From positions 1 through 51,762 of the IMG/VR virus record IMGVR_UViG_3300020213_000040: 51,762 bases of DNA. The stretch is one strand, 5' to 3'. Positions within the stretch are counted from its first letter, which is position 1; each line of letters begins with the position of its first letter. The notes under the pieces were generated by a model that was given only the letters and a program-made list of their open reading frames with translations, did no database searches and was not told where the DNA came from. A program made the translations under genes and the position numbers. Below are positions 39,087 to 46,626 of the stretch, in pieces. Source of the DNA: a virus.

Positions 39087-39884
39087 ATGTACATCGTTTC
39101 AGTTATCAATGAAAAAGGCGGCGTCGGAAAAACGACGGTTACAACTCATGTCGGAGCGGGACTAGCGGCTATGGGCTATCGTGTGATGCTGATTGACGCC
39201 GATCCGCAGGCACATACGACGTTTACGATGGGCGCGAAAAAATCAGGGCATCTTTATGACCTGCTCGTGCGTGAAGCCAGTTGGAAAGCTGTGTCTGAAG
39301 CCGTGAACCCAGCTTATTATGGTGACGACCCGGAAGCAAAGAGCCGACTGTTTCTCGTCGCGTCAAACACTGAGACGCGCAATATCGCTGGAAGCCTTCA
39401 AGAAGTTGGCGCTGGCGATACCGTATTGCGTGAACGGTTGATGGAACTAGCAGATGACATCGATGTGGTGCTGATCGACACCAGTCCGTCGCCATCCAAC
39501 TTCCACGCGATCATCTACATGGCTACTGATGCGATTCTGTATCCAACCGAATTAGAGGCACTTAGCTTCAACGGTTTGGGCGAGAGCCTCCGGCATCTCG
39601 CCCGCATCCAGAATCGGCGTATGAACGCAGGCTATGAGATGGCGAAGGTTATGGGCATCGTGCCGATGAAAACTCGGCCCAGACAAGTTGTTCATCAAGC
39701 TAACTATGAGCTGCTTTTGGAGCAGTTCAAAACCTACAAGATCTTCGAGCAGGTACAGCAGCGCGCAACATGGTCGGAAGCCAGCAAAGCGAAACAGCTA
39801 ATTTACACGTATGCTCCTCGCAGCGCGGCGACGAAAGAAGCGTGGCGGCTTGTTCAAGAGGTGAAGGCGAGGTTATCGGCATGA
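39087..39884 (+). CDS. parA: ParA-family partition ATPase, 265 aa
   Basis: The deviant Walker A is EKGGVGKTT (residues 9-17), Walker A' LIDADPQAH (~35-43) and Walker B VVLIDTSPS (~130-138). There is no N-terminal HTH, so it is a short type-Ib-like ParA without autorepressor domain. GAGGTAAAT precedes ATG 39087. It overlaps parB by 4 bp. ParA moves plasmid copies on the nucleoid and its presence argues for an extrachromosomal prophage. Confidence 0.93.
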   Translation: MYIVSVINEKGGVGKTTVTTHVGAGLAAMGYRVMLIDADPQAHTTFTMGAKKSGHLYDLLVREASWKAVSEAVNPAYYGDDPEAKSRLFLVASNTETRNIAGSLQEVGAGDTVLRERLMELADDIDVVLIDTSPSPSNFHAIIYMATDAILYPTELEALSFNGLGESLRHLARIQNRRMNAGYEMAKVMGIVPMKTRPRQVVHQANYELLLEQFKTYKIFEQVQQRATWSEASKAKQLIYTYAPRSAATKEAWRLVQEVKARLSA

Positions 39885-40999
39885 GCAAGCTCAAGCGCAT
39901 GAGAGAGAACAGCAGCAATCCGTTTGCTGAAGAGGAAACGCCAACGACGAGCAATATCAGAGACTCGGACGGAGATCTCTTTGGCAATACGGCTCAGGCT
40001 GAAGCCAAACGTGGTGAACGCCTGAAGAAGTTGTCGATCTTCGACATTGAGCCTGACCCGACACAACCCCGGCGCACTATCCCTTCAGCCGTTCGCAATC
40101 TTTGGAATGGCGCGCCGACTATGCTGGGCAGAATGTTTGCCGATTGGGAGTCACTTGCTCAACAGGAATGCGGAAATCAAGCGCCGCTCATCCGGCAACG
40201 CCTAGATGGTCAGGAGGTCGAGAGCGACGATTCACTGCCGCCGATCACCGACGCGCTGCTGAAGCTGGTCACACTTGCGATCAGAATCAAACAAGAAGGC
40301 TTGACCAATCCGATCACCGTTGTCGAATACGAGCCGAGTCGCTATCGGCTTGTCACTGGCGAACGTCGTTGGTTGGCTCATCATCTGCTGTACGCTTACA
40401 GCACCGGCGATAAGCAGTGGTCGAATATCGCCGCACAGGTCGTCAAAAGGACTGACCGATTCGCGCAGGCCAGCGAGAACACGGCTCGCGGCAATCTCAA
40501 TATGGTTGCCCGAAGTCGGCAGTGGGCATTACTCGTCATGGCACAGCACGAAGCGAGTGGCGAATATCAGTTTGCCCCCTATGGCGAGTTCGAGAAAGAT
40601 GTGGACTACTATCGGCAGGTTGGCGAACTCGCAGCGCTTGACGCGGCAGCCGTGATGAGTGCCTGTGGTGTACGAAATAAAGCCTCTCTCAGTCAGTATC
40701 GGAAGGTGTTGAATCTCTCGCCACAGGACTGGACGAGAGCCGACGATGAGAACTGGGGACGTCGGCAGATTGATGAGCTTTTAGGGGTCATCGAGGAGTC
40801 TGATGCTGAGGGAAGGTTTACCGCGGTTAACCCTCCCTCGACTAAGCACAAAAAACGTACAAAGCCAAAAGGCTTCGACGACCACCTAGCGACGTTCATT
40901 TCCTCGGCTCGAAAACACAAGGCAAAAGCCAGCGCTGACGAGCGCCGGGCAACCGCTCGACTACTTCGGCAGCTTGCCGACGAGATGGAGCAAGGCTGA
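39881..40999 (+). CDS. parB: ParB-family partition protein, 372 aa
   Basis: It starts in the ATGA overlap with parA. The N-terminal domain has SIFDIEPDPTQPRR (~52-65), then, after an unusual insertion of about 55 residues, LTNPITVVEY (141-150), GERRW (160-164) and the ParB box-like ASENTARGNLN (197-207). A central HTH (ALDAAAVMSACGVRNKASLSQYRKVLNL) and a basic C-terminal domain end it. ParB loads on parS and stimulates ParA. The insertion between the two N-terminal motifs is atypical. Confidence 0.88.
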   Translation: MSKLKRMRENSSNPFAEEETPTTSNIRDSDGDLFGNTAQAEAKRGERLKKLSIFDIEPDPTQPRRTIPSAVRNLWNGAPTMLGRMFADWESLAQQECGNQAPLIRQRLDGQEVESDDSLPPITDALLKLVTLAIRIKQEGLTNPITVVEYEPSRYRLVTGERRWLAHHLLYAYSTGDKQWSNIAAQVVKRTDRFAQASENTARGNLNMVARSRQWALLVMAQHEASGEYQFAPYGEFEKDVDYYRQVGELAALDAAAVMSACGVRNKASLSQYRKVLNLSPQDWTRADDENWGRRQIDELLGVIEESDAEGRFTAVNPPSTKHKKRTKPKGFDDHLATFISSARKHKAKASADERRATARLLRQLADEMEQG

Positions 41000-41307
41000 T
41001 GGCTGACGATGATTCGGCTTTGACATTTGAGTTGGAAAATCTAGGCTTCGATCTCTGGAGGGGCTTGATTTTGACTGGTCGGCAGCTTCAGCAAGGGCAG
41101 CCCGGTAGGTTAACGGAATTGATTATCGAGTCTCTCAACGAGATGTTTGAGGCCGAGGCAAACAAGTATGGAGTTGATCTGAAGGCGATTCGCGCCGCTG
41201 GTGGTGGTACGACAATTGCCGAAGAGAATGTGATTGGCGGCCTGCTGGTCGAGTTTGCATTTAGACTGAAAGGCAAAACCTTCAACCCGGCTGACCCAAA
41301 GATATAG
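40999..41307 (+). CDS. Third gene of the par operon, 102 aa
   Basis: The start shares one base with the parB stop (TGATG). It is an acidic helical protein (LTFELENLGFDLWRGLILTGRQLQQGQPGRLTELIIESLNEMFEAEANKYGVDLKAI) with no family I recognise. The tight coupling suggests a partition accessory role. A terminator follows. Confidence 0.6.
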   Translation: MADDDSALTFELENLGFDLWRGLILTGRQLQQGQPGRLTELIIESLNEMFEAEANKYGVDLKAIRAAGGGTTIAEENVIGGLLVEFAFRLKGKTFNPADPKI

Positions 41308-41347
41308 AGTTATAGCTAACTCCCCTACTGCTATTTCTGCCTGTTGG

Positions 41348-41381
41348 AAAGCGCTCCGTCTAAGCTCAGACCGGGCGCTTT
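41348..41381 (+). terminator. Terminator after the par operon
   Basis: AAAGCGC (41348-41354) with GCGCTTT (41375-41381) and an inner GTCT/AGAC stem, followed by a T-run (TTTTTG). Good rho-independent form. Confidence 0.8.
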
Positions 41382-41455
41382 TTGTTGTTTATTGCGGTGG
41401 GAGAGGGCAGTCGGCGACATAATTGCTGCCATAATTTACGTCGAACAGTTGACCC

Positions 41456-41472
41456 CGATTTGGGATAAATCG
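41456..41472. promoter_or_regulatory. Palindrome near parAB (candidate parS or operator)
   Basis: CGATTT-GGGAT-AAATCG with 6-bp arms lies about 150 bp after the last par gene, among short direct repeats (TAATTTAC twice, GATAAAT twice, ~41430-41505). It is a possible ParB site, but neither sequence nor arrangement is proof. Confidence 0.3.
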
Positions 41473-41501
41473 CCGGCCTGATAAATGACCCTCGGAGTAA
41501 T

Positions 41502-41999
41502 TTACATCAGCCGTCCGGCGATCACCACCGCGAGCGGTATAGCGATCAGAAGCAGCAGAACAAACATCAACTTTCGTAGGATGCCCAGAGCGCGCACTCC
41601 GGGCAGCGGCTCCCCGGCGAGTGCTTCCATGCGCTGACCTTCGTTGTGATAGAGGACATTGGCGATGATACCGGGGATGAAAAACACACAGTACAGTACC
41701 ATCACGATCACTACCGCGCCGGTGTAGCTTTTCATTCGAGCATTCGAGCGATCAAGATCATACGCAGTATAGCCGCGATTGCTCATGGCGCTCTGATTCG
41801 CATAAGCCGATGCAGGCAAGGGCGGCGGAGCCGGGATTACGGATCGTTGGCGTCGTGGTGGAGTAGCAACCTTAGCGAGCTTCGCCAGCCACTTTTGAGC
41901 CGTCGGCTCGTCGGGCATTGTCTCTAGCAACGTGCGTGCCTCGCCGTAACGTTTTTCTTGAATGAATTCGCGGGCAGCAAGCAGTTTGGCTTTCGACAT
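41502..41999 (-). CDS. Membrane protein with TPR-like N-terminus, 165 aa
   Basis: The first ~48 residues (KAKLLAAREFIQEKRYGEARTLLETMPDEPTAQKWLAKLAKV) look like one or two TPR-type helices, then a Pro-rich linker. Two membrane helices follow: GAVVIVMVLYCVFFIPGIIANVLY (~94-117) and LMFVLLLLIAIPLAVVIAG (~144-162). I associate such proteins with Chloroflexota genomes. It stands alone between the par operon and repressor, transcribed leftward like the repressor, so expression in the prophage state and a role in superinfection exclusion or host change are possible. Confidence 0.65.
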   Translation of the reverse strand: MSKAKLLAAREFIQEKRYGEARTLLETMPDEPTAQKWLAKLAKVATPPRRQRSVIPAPPPLPASAYANQSAMSNRGYTAYDLDRSNARMKSYTGAVVIVMVLYCVFFIPGIIANVLYHNEGQRMEALAGEPLPGVRALGILRKLMFVLLLLIAIPLAVVIAGRLM

Positions 42000-42006
42000 A
42001 TGCTTT

Positions 42007-42140
42007 GAACCTTAACCCGTTAGCAGATCTATGAACAAGTGTTATTACGGTTTACATCAATTTGGAATTTCATACGGCTGTTCTATAGACAAAAGCGAAC
42101 ATTGGTTCTATTCTTGGTAATATTCTATATGTTAAGGTTC
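42007..42140. repeat. Widely spaced inverted repeat in the AT-rich gap upstream of the membrane-protein gene
   Basis: GAACCTTAAC (42007-42016) and GTTAAGGTTC (42131-42140) are exact inverted copies 114 bp apart. The stretch 42000-42190 is AT-rich with no gene; the promoter of the leftward gene must lie in it. Possibly paired operator sites. Confidence 0.45.
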
Positions 42141-42190
42141 TGTGATCTATGCTTACGGTTTCCGAACTATATATATTAGCATGGTATAGA

Positions 42191-42601
42191 TTACTCAACG
42201 ATGTCGAGCGCCTCATCGTTCGCTGTGGTATCTACACCGGAGATGCCAGTTTGATTATCTGGTTCTGGAGTGACGGCATCAGCAGCTACCCGCATGATGC
42301 CTCTGAGGTCGCCCTTGCGGAAAGCCATCAGCAGCTTCCACTCCTGTGATGTTAGTTCTTTTTCATGTAAGTGTTCGTCGTGTTTATCAACGAGTCCTAG
42401 TAACCAGTCGGCTGTTACTTCTAATTCTTCTGCGAGCCGCACCAATACATCGGGACTCGGATCAGCTTTACCATTTTCATATTTGTTAAGCTGGCTTTGA
42501 CCAGAACCGAGGCGCTCCGCGAGTTCCTCTTGAGTAAGATCGCGGCGTTCGCGTATTGCTTTTAAGCGGTCACCTCTAAATACATTGTTGCGCTTTGTCA
42601 T
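42191..42601 (-). CDS. XRE-family phage repressor (CI-like), 136 aa
   Basis: Start ATG at 42601 after CTGGAG; the in-frame extension upstream has no site. Residues ~8-70 form an XRE helix-turn-helix (RGDRLKAIRERRDLTQEELAERLGSGQSQLNKYENGKADPSPDVLVRLAEELEVTADWLLG). The C-terminal part is acidic with no S24/LexA-type peptidase motif, so induction would not be by RecA self-cleavage. It diverges from the early operon and probably binds the two ATGYCTA palindromes. Confidence 0.85.
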   Translation of the reverse strand: MTKRNNVFRGDRLKAIRERRDLTQEELAERLGSGQSQLNKYENGKADPSPDVLVRLAEELEVTADWLLGLVDKHDEHLHEKELTSQEWKLLMAFRKGDLRGIMRVAADAVTPEPDNQTGISGVDTTANDEALDIVE

Positions 42602-42645
42602 TACAGACTCCAGTTGATTACAGAGAGAATAACTTAACTGATTGC

Positions 42646-42674
42646 TTGACACTATGTTCAAATAAGCATATAAT
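42646..42674 (+). promoter_or_regulatory. Consensus early (lytic) promoter
   Basis: TTGACA (42646-42651), 17-bp spacer, TATAAT (42669-42674): a perfect sigma70 match. Operator palindromes begin 4 bp after the -10 box, so repressor would block initiation or escape. Confidence 0.9.
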
Positions 42675-42678
42675 TTTT

Positions 42679-42694
42679 ATGCCTAAATAGGCAT
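42679..42694. promoter_or_regulatory. Operator palindrome 1
   Basis: ATGCCTA-AA-TAGGCAT, perfect 7-bp arms, at the expected transcription start of the early promoter. Shares half-site ATGYCTA with operator 2. Confidence 0.8.
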
Positions 42695-42710
42695 TTTTCT
42701 TGAGTTGATT

Positions 42711-42728
42711 TATGTCTACTTAGACATA
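42711..42728. promoter_or_regulatory. Operator palindrome 2
   Basis: TATGTCTA-CT-TAGACATA, perfect 8-bp arms, centred 33 bp downstream of operator 1 (about three helical turns). It differs from operator 1 by a compensated C/T change in each arm. Confidence 0.8.
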
Positions 42729-42744
42729 AAGAAAGGTATCCTAG

Positions 42745-43014
42745 ATGTCCATAAAGAAGGCTCATCGGCTGGAGGAGATCGCGCAAGAACGCGGTGTTTC
42801 TGTCGGTGAACTGCTTCCGGCGACCATTGAAAAACATGGCTCGGTGCTTGGGGCTGCTCATGATCTGAAGGTTGCTCCTAACACGATTCACAACTGGCTT
42901 GCCAACAACGGGCTTCATGTAGAAACACGGCAGGTTGCGACTGTTGTGCCTCTTAACAAACAGACTATCACGCAAAAGGCCCGTGTGCCGGAATCGCATC
43001 CAAATGGCACATAA
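42745..43014 (+). CDS. HTH protein in the Cro position, 89 aa
   Basis: AAAGG precedes ATG 42745. A helix-turn-helix is visible at ~32-57 (GSVLGAAHDLKVAPNTIHNWLANNGLHVE), preceded by an ALGV-like helix (HRLEEIAQERGVSVGELLPATIEKHG). First gene after the early promoter and opposite the repressor; a Cro or early activator role is likely. It overlaps the next gene by 11 bp. Confidence 0.7.
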   Translation: MSIKKAHRLEEIAQERGVSVGELLPATIEKHGSVLGAAHDLKVAPNTIHNWLANNGLHVETRQVATVVPLNKQTITQKARVPESHPNGT

Positions 43015-43180
43015 ATCGCAGCAAAACAGCACACAAATCGACTATCGAACAGCAGCACTCGCCGCTTTATCGGCAGTGCTGATCGTCGCTTGGCGGAATG
43101 AGCGTCGTCGTCGTCATCACGCCGTAGCCGGCGCGGCTGTTCTTCGTGAACATGCGCGGTCAGGGGGCAACGGTGGGTAG
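43004..43180 (+). CDS. Small single-span membrane protein, 58 aa
   Basis: ATG 43004 lies within the end of the preceding gene. A hydrophobic segment (TAALAALSAVLIVAW, ~19-33) is followed by an Arg/His-rich stretch (RNERRRRHH), fitting one membrane helix with a cytoplasmic positive tail. Function unknown. Confidence 0.5.
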   Translation: MAHKSQQNSTQIDYRTAALAALSAVLIVAWRNERRRRHHAVAGAAVLREHARSGGNGG

Positions 43181-43472
43181 GAAGTACATCGACGGCTACG
43201 ACAACAAGACCATAGCAAGAGAGGTGCGCGACCTCGTAGAGCGCATCATCGACAGCTCGCTAGACGGCGTGATGGCCAGCATTGAAGGCAACGACGCGGT
43301 GGTGCTGAAAAAGTACCGTGACGTGCTGGCAGATGCACGGAAGGTGCAAGAAATTGCCCGCCTGATGGCTGAAGGCGAGCATGAGGCAGCGATGGACATC
43401 GTTATGGACACCAATCCATTCATAAAGCCGCAGGAGGACATCGCACATGGACACAAACGCACCGGCAGTTAA
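43173..43472 (+). CDS. Hypothetical helical protein, 99 aa
   Basis: GTG 43173 is preferred because AGGGGG lies about 7 nt upstream; longer forms start at 43146 or 43152. The protein is helical with charged residues (DNKTIAREVRDLVERIIDSSLDGVMASIEGNDAVVLKKYRDVLADARKVQEIARLM). Not recognised. Confidence 0.55.
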   Translation: MGRKYIDGYDNKTIAREVRDLVERIIDSSLDGVMASIEGNDAVVLKKYRDVLADARKVQEIARLMAEGEHEAAMDIVMDTNPFIKPQEDIAHGHKRTGS

Positions 43473-43743
43473 GCCGAAACGCAAGTATGTCACCAAGAAA
43501 ATGCGGGCTGCCCAGAAGCGCGAGGCACGTCGTCAGCGCCGAGCTGAACGGCTAGCAGAAGGGCGTTTCGATACGGATGCCCGGAACATTGCCCACGCTG
43601 AAAAGCAGCGTCAGAGCGGTAGCAATCAGCCGCGCCGATGGCCGCTCAACATGGAGCGCTGGGCACCCACACGTCGCCAGCGCTGGCAGGCGAAAACAGA
43701 ACGCCGTCTCGTTCGAGAACAGGAGCGGGGCACTGTCTCCTAA
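43447..43743 (+). CDS. Very basic hypothetical protein, 98 aa
   Basis: It overlaps the preceding gene by 26 bp. More than a quarter of residues are Arg/Lys (PKRKYVTKKMRAAQKREARRQRRAERLAEGRF), so nucleic-acid binding is likely. Stop and next start overlap (TAATG). Confidence 0.55.
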   Translation: MDTNAPAVKPKRKYVTKKMRAAQKREARRQRRAERLAEGRFDTDARNIAHAEKQRQSGSNQPRRWPLNMERWAPTRRQRWQAKTERRLVREQERGTVS

Positions 43744-43964
43744 TGAACTACGAAATCGTACTCCGGCCAGTAGTCGGCTGCGCTGACCGCTCGACTGGAA
43801 GCCTCTCAGAGCTAGTGATCCATCTCCGCGGATGGTTCCAAGCGCTGAATGATGCGGGCTACGTGATCGTCTACGAAGTCGCTAAATGCGAATGGTCGAT
43901 CTTACATCCGAACGTGGGCTTGTTGAGTCGTGTCACGCTCGAAGTATCCATCAAGAAAGGCTAG
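43743..43964 (+). CDS. Hypothetical protein, 73 aa
   Basis: Start in the TAATG overlap. A mix of strands and one helix (SELVIHLRGWFQALNDAGYVIVYEVAKCEWSIL). Unrecognised. Confidence 0.5.
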   Translation: MNYEIVLRPVVGCADRSTGSLSELVIHLRGWFQALNDAGYVIVYEVAKCEWSILHPNVGLLSRVTLEVSIKKG

Positions 43965-43966
43965 CT

Positions 43967-44350
43967 ATGGCAAAGAAATCCGGTTGCGACGAGATCGAGC
44001 TAGGCAAACTGTACGCGAACGCGCAGCAGCGAAACCCCGGCAACTGGCACGGCTTCTGCACGGCGGAGGTTGTGAGCAGCACTGGCGAACGGCGCATCAT
44101 TCGGATGCGGCAGCCGGAGATCGTGTTCGACCCAGATGAAACGCAGTCGGGTGAGCCTATGCAGGCGGTGGATTTCGTCGGCTTGGAAGAAGCGGCGCGC
44201 GTTGTTCGCTCGATTCGTAATCATCAACCACAGCCGGAGTCGGAGCCTGAATCAGCCGTATGGCTGCCGCTTCCCACGCCGCGCATGTTATGGCGCTTCA
44301 TTGTTTGGTACTGGAGCGTGGTCGCGGAGTGGTTCGATGAGCGCAAATAA
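43967..44350 (+). CDS. Hypothetical protein with Trp-rich C-terminus, 127 aa
   Basis: ATG 43967, 2 nt after the preceding stop. The C-terminal PRMLWRFIVWYWSVVAEWFDERK could be an amphipathic membrane-facing helix. The N-terminal part is soluble. Function unknown. Confidence 0.55.
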   Translation: MAKKSGCDEIELGKLYANAQQRNPGNWHGFCTAEVVSSTGERRIIRMRQPEIVFDPDETQSGEPMQAVDFVGLEEAARVVRSIRNHQPQPESEPESAVWLPLPTPRMLWRFIVWYWSVVAEWFDERK

Positions 44351-45065
44351 CGCACCCGAACGACGCCAGCTATTACAGCTCAAGCGCGGCACGAATTCCA
44401 ATCGCTACAGTCCGCGAGATGGCGGCATGAAGCTCGACAACTACCTGCTTGACCCGCAGCGCAGTCTCACGACGCTCGCCGAATCGCCGCAAACGGCTGT
44501 GCCAGCCGGCGCGCTGTCGGGCCGCGGCGCGCCGCTCAACTCAGGAACTAACCGCTCGATCATCGAGCGTGATCGTTCAACTTCGATCAATTCAGTACAG
44601 GAGGTCAGAGCAATCGTGAACGTGAAAAAGATCATGGTGAAAAAGGGCATCACGCTCAGTCTGGGCAACTTCGAGAACAAGCGTGTCGACGTGATGATGG
44701 AGGCAGAGATTCAAGCTGGCGACCATTGGGACGAGGCAACGGCAGAACTCGCGGCACGGGTTAATTCGGTGCTTATGGCTGAAGCGGAGCCATACCTGAG
44801 CTTGATGTGCGATGCACAGCGCGAAGACTGGCTCGTTCGTTTCGGGCAGTTGCCGACGGCGAAGCAGATTGACGAAGGCTTGCAAGAGCAACTTGCAAAC
44901 AGTGATCCCGGCACGAATCCGGCGGATGGCCCGTACCCCGGCTATCGCGGTGATGATGACGATAAAGATGACGACGGCGAAATCGAGCATCTTCGCGCCG
45001 ATGACGACGGTATGCCGCCGTCTGTCCGTGTGATCGACGGAGATCTCAACGAAACCCTTCAGTAG
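44337..45065 (+). CDS. Acidic-tailed protein, 242 aa (or 149 aa from an internal start)
   Basis: ATG 44337 overlaps the preceding gene. However, an AGGAGGT site at 44599-44605 precedes GTG 44616, and the sequence before it looks low in structure. The product from 44616 is a compact domain (VKKGITLSLGNFENKRVDVMMEAEIQAGDHWDEATAELAARVNSVLMAEAEPYL) with an acidic tail (DDDDKDDDGEI...DDDG), as in single-strand-binding-type phage proteins. Two isoforms are possible. A terminator follows. Confidence 0.55.
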   Translation: MSANNAPERRQLLQLKRGTNSNRYSPRDGGMKLDNYLLDPQRSLTTLAESPQTAVPAGALSGRGAPLNSGTNRSIIERDRSTSINSVQEVRAIVNVKKIMVKKGITLSLGNFENKRVDVMMEAEIQAGDHWDEATAELAARVNSVLMAEAEPYLSLMCDAQREDWLVRFGQLPTAKQIDEGLQEQLANSDPGTNPADGPYPGYRGDDDDKDDDGEIEHLRADDDGMPPSVRVIDGDLNETLQ

Positions 45066-45089
45066 CTCCTTTTGCCTTTAACCAAGCAC

Positions 45090-45117
45090 GGGGCGTTTTT
45101 AGGACGCCCCATTTTTT
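45090..45117 (+). terminator. Terminator within the early block
   Basis: GGGGCGT (45090-45096), 7-nt loop, ACGCCCC (45104-45110), then ATTTTTT. Strong form; passage into the replication genes would need antitermination or an unseen promoter. Confidence 0.85.
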
Positions 45118-45148
45118 CCAAGTTCGATTTTAAGTGAGGATGAGAGAC

Positions 45149-46375
45149 ATGCCGATCAAGCGTTTTACAGAAATGAAACCGTTGGGCGCGGGACTTCCGC
45201 GTATCGCCAAGCTGTACAAAGGGGATGAGCGGCCCGAAGAAGGCAATCGTCCCGGCAAAGACCTGAACTATTTCCGTATCGAGTTCGAGGAGCCTTACGC
45301 GCATCTGCGTCCCGTTTGGGAAATGATGTACGGCAAAGAGCCAGCCGTATTCGAGAACGTGTTTTTCCCTGCACCAACCATCGACGAAGCAATGGAATCG
45401 TGGATGGAAGAATGGGTAGCTTCGAAGCGACTGCATCAATGCGACGGCGACGAGCAGCATACTTGGTACAACGCTGAACTCGGCATCCAAAGCACAGCAC
45501 GTATCCCCTGTGCCAGTCCAGCCTGCAAATGCAAGCACACGGGCCGGCTGAAGCTGTGGATGCCGGATTTCATGCAGGAAGCCGGTGTGTTCGGCTACCT
45601 CGCTCTTAACACACACAGCCAGTACGACATCTTGACGCTCGTTGGCTACATGCACGACATCCTACGTCTTCACGGACGACTCGACGGTGTGCCGTTCATT
45701 CTTGGCCGCGCACCACGCGAGGTCAGCGTTCCGAAGCCAAATGGCAAGCCCGGTGAGCGCATCAAGGTCAAAAAGTCGCTGCTCTATTTGCGGGTTACAG
45801 AGGTATTCGCACGACACATTCTTATTCCTGCGATTGCTGCCGGTGGTGCAATGCCCGCACTTCCAGCGCCGCAACCCGATCAGCTACCAACCAATGTGGC
45901 GCGTGAGTTACTTGGCGGCGGAGGCAAGCAGCGTCGTATGGGCGTAGAGCCGCCGACGCAGCAAGGGCAGGGCGAAGAAGCCGAAACGCCAGTTTCGTTC
46001 CTCGTCGATCTGACGCGCCGCACGAAATTCCTCGCGTGGGCCAAGACGCAACTCCGGCTAAACGATGCAGACGTTTATAGGGCGTTGAACATCGTCCATG
46101 CCATGTCGAATGATGGTGTGGCAATGGGGGATTGGGACGCTTTTGTCGGCAGTGAAAAGCTCGCTATGTCCGCATGTGTCGCAGCCGCAGGCCGCTATGA
46201 CGCAGATGAGATCAACGCACTGACGAGCAGCTCGGCGCTGAAGCTCAAAGAGGAAACGCGCCACGAACTGTATGAACTCACCTGCGATATTGCCGAACGC
46301 TACCAATCACGGGAGGTCGATGAAAGCGACGAGATCCTTGATGCCGAGATTCTTGAGGAAGAGCCGGAAGCATGA
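45149..46375 (+). CDS. Phage Gp3/recombination-directionality-factor-like protein, 408 aa
   Basis: ATG 45149 is preferred over in-frame GTG 45134. The pattern PLGAGLPRIAKLYKGDE..., a Cys/His cluster (QCDGDEQHTWY...IPCASPACKCKHTGRLKLWMPDF), then GVFGYLALNTHSQYDILTLVGYMHDILRL and a strand with GRAPREVSVP matches a phage family whose best-known members are the RDFs of serine-integrase phages. No integrase is present here, so it more likely acts in replication or ssDNA handling. Confidence 0.55.
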   Translation: MPIKRFTEMKPLGAGLPRIAKLYKGDERPEEGNRPGKDLNYFRIEFEEPYAHLRPVWEMMYGKEPAVFENVFFPAPTIDEAMESWMEEWVASKRLHQCDGDEQHTWYNAELGIQSTARIPCASPACKCKHTGRLKLWMPDFMQEAGVFGYLALNTHSQYDILTLVGYMHDILRLHGRLDGVPFILGRAPREVSVPKPNGKPGERIKVKKSLLYLRVTEVFARHILIPAIAAGGAMPALPAPQPDQLPTNVARELLGGGGKQRRMGVEPPTQQGQGEEAETPVSFLVDLTRRTKFLAWAKTQLRLNDADVYRALNIVHAMSNDGVAMGDWDAFVGSEKLAMSACVAAAGRYDADEINALTSSSALKLKEETRHELYELTCDIAERYQSREVDESDEILDAEILEEEPEA

Positions 46376-46626
46376 TCGACGTTTGGGAGCGAGAAGCGCG
46401 ATTTCTCTCCGAGCGGCTTCTCGAAATGGAACTTGGCGACGAGCTGATATTCGCCAATGGCATGACGGTGAAGCGGAATCGAGGCCGCTTTACCGTCCTT
46501 GATCGGGGTGCAGCCCACGACGCTTTCATTGGCCGTTCAACTGCTGACAACGTTGCGGAAGCCGCTAATTCCGTGATCGACCACTTATCTTCGCTGCGCG
46601 GCGAAGCAGATCGGCGGCTGCCATGA
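46372..46626 (+). CDS. Hypothetical protein, 84 aa
   Basis: It starts in the ATGA overlap with the preceding gene. Sequence FLSERLLEMELGDELIFANGMTVKRNRGRFTVLDRG reads as helix then a small beta-sheet. Unrecognised. Confidence 0.55.
   Translation: MIDVWEREARFLSERLLEMELGDELIFANGMTVKRNRGRFTVLDRGAAHDAFIGRSTADNVAEAANSVIDHLSSLRGEADRRLP

Noticed and set aside
42149-42349. Small rightward open frame overlapping the repressor gene
   Set aside because: Lies mostly antisense to the repressor, no ribosome site, AT-rich start.
45149-46375. True recombination directionality factor
   Set aside because: Family resemblance only. With no serine integrase in the genome, an excision role is not supported, so the call is kept general.
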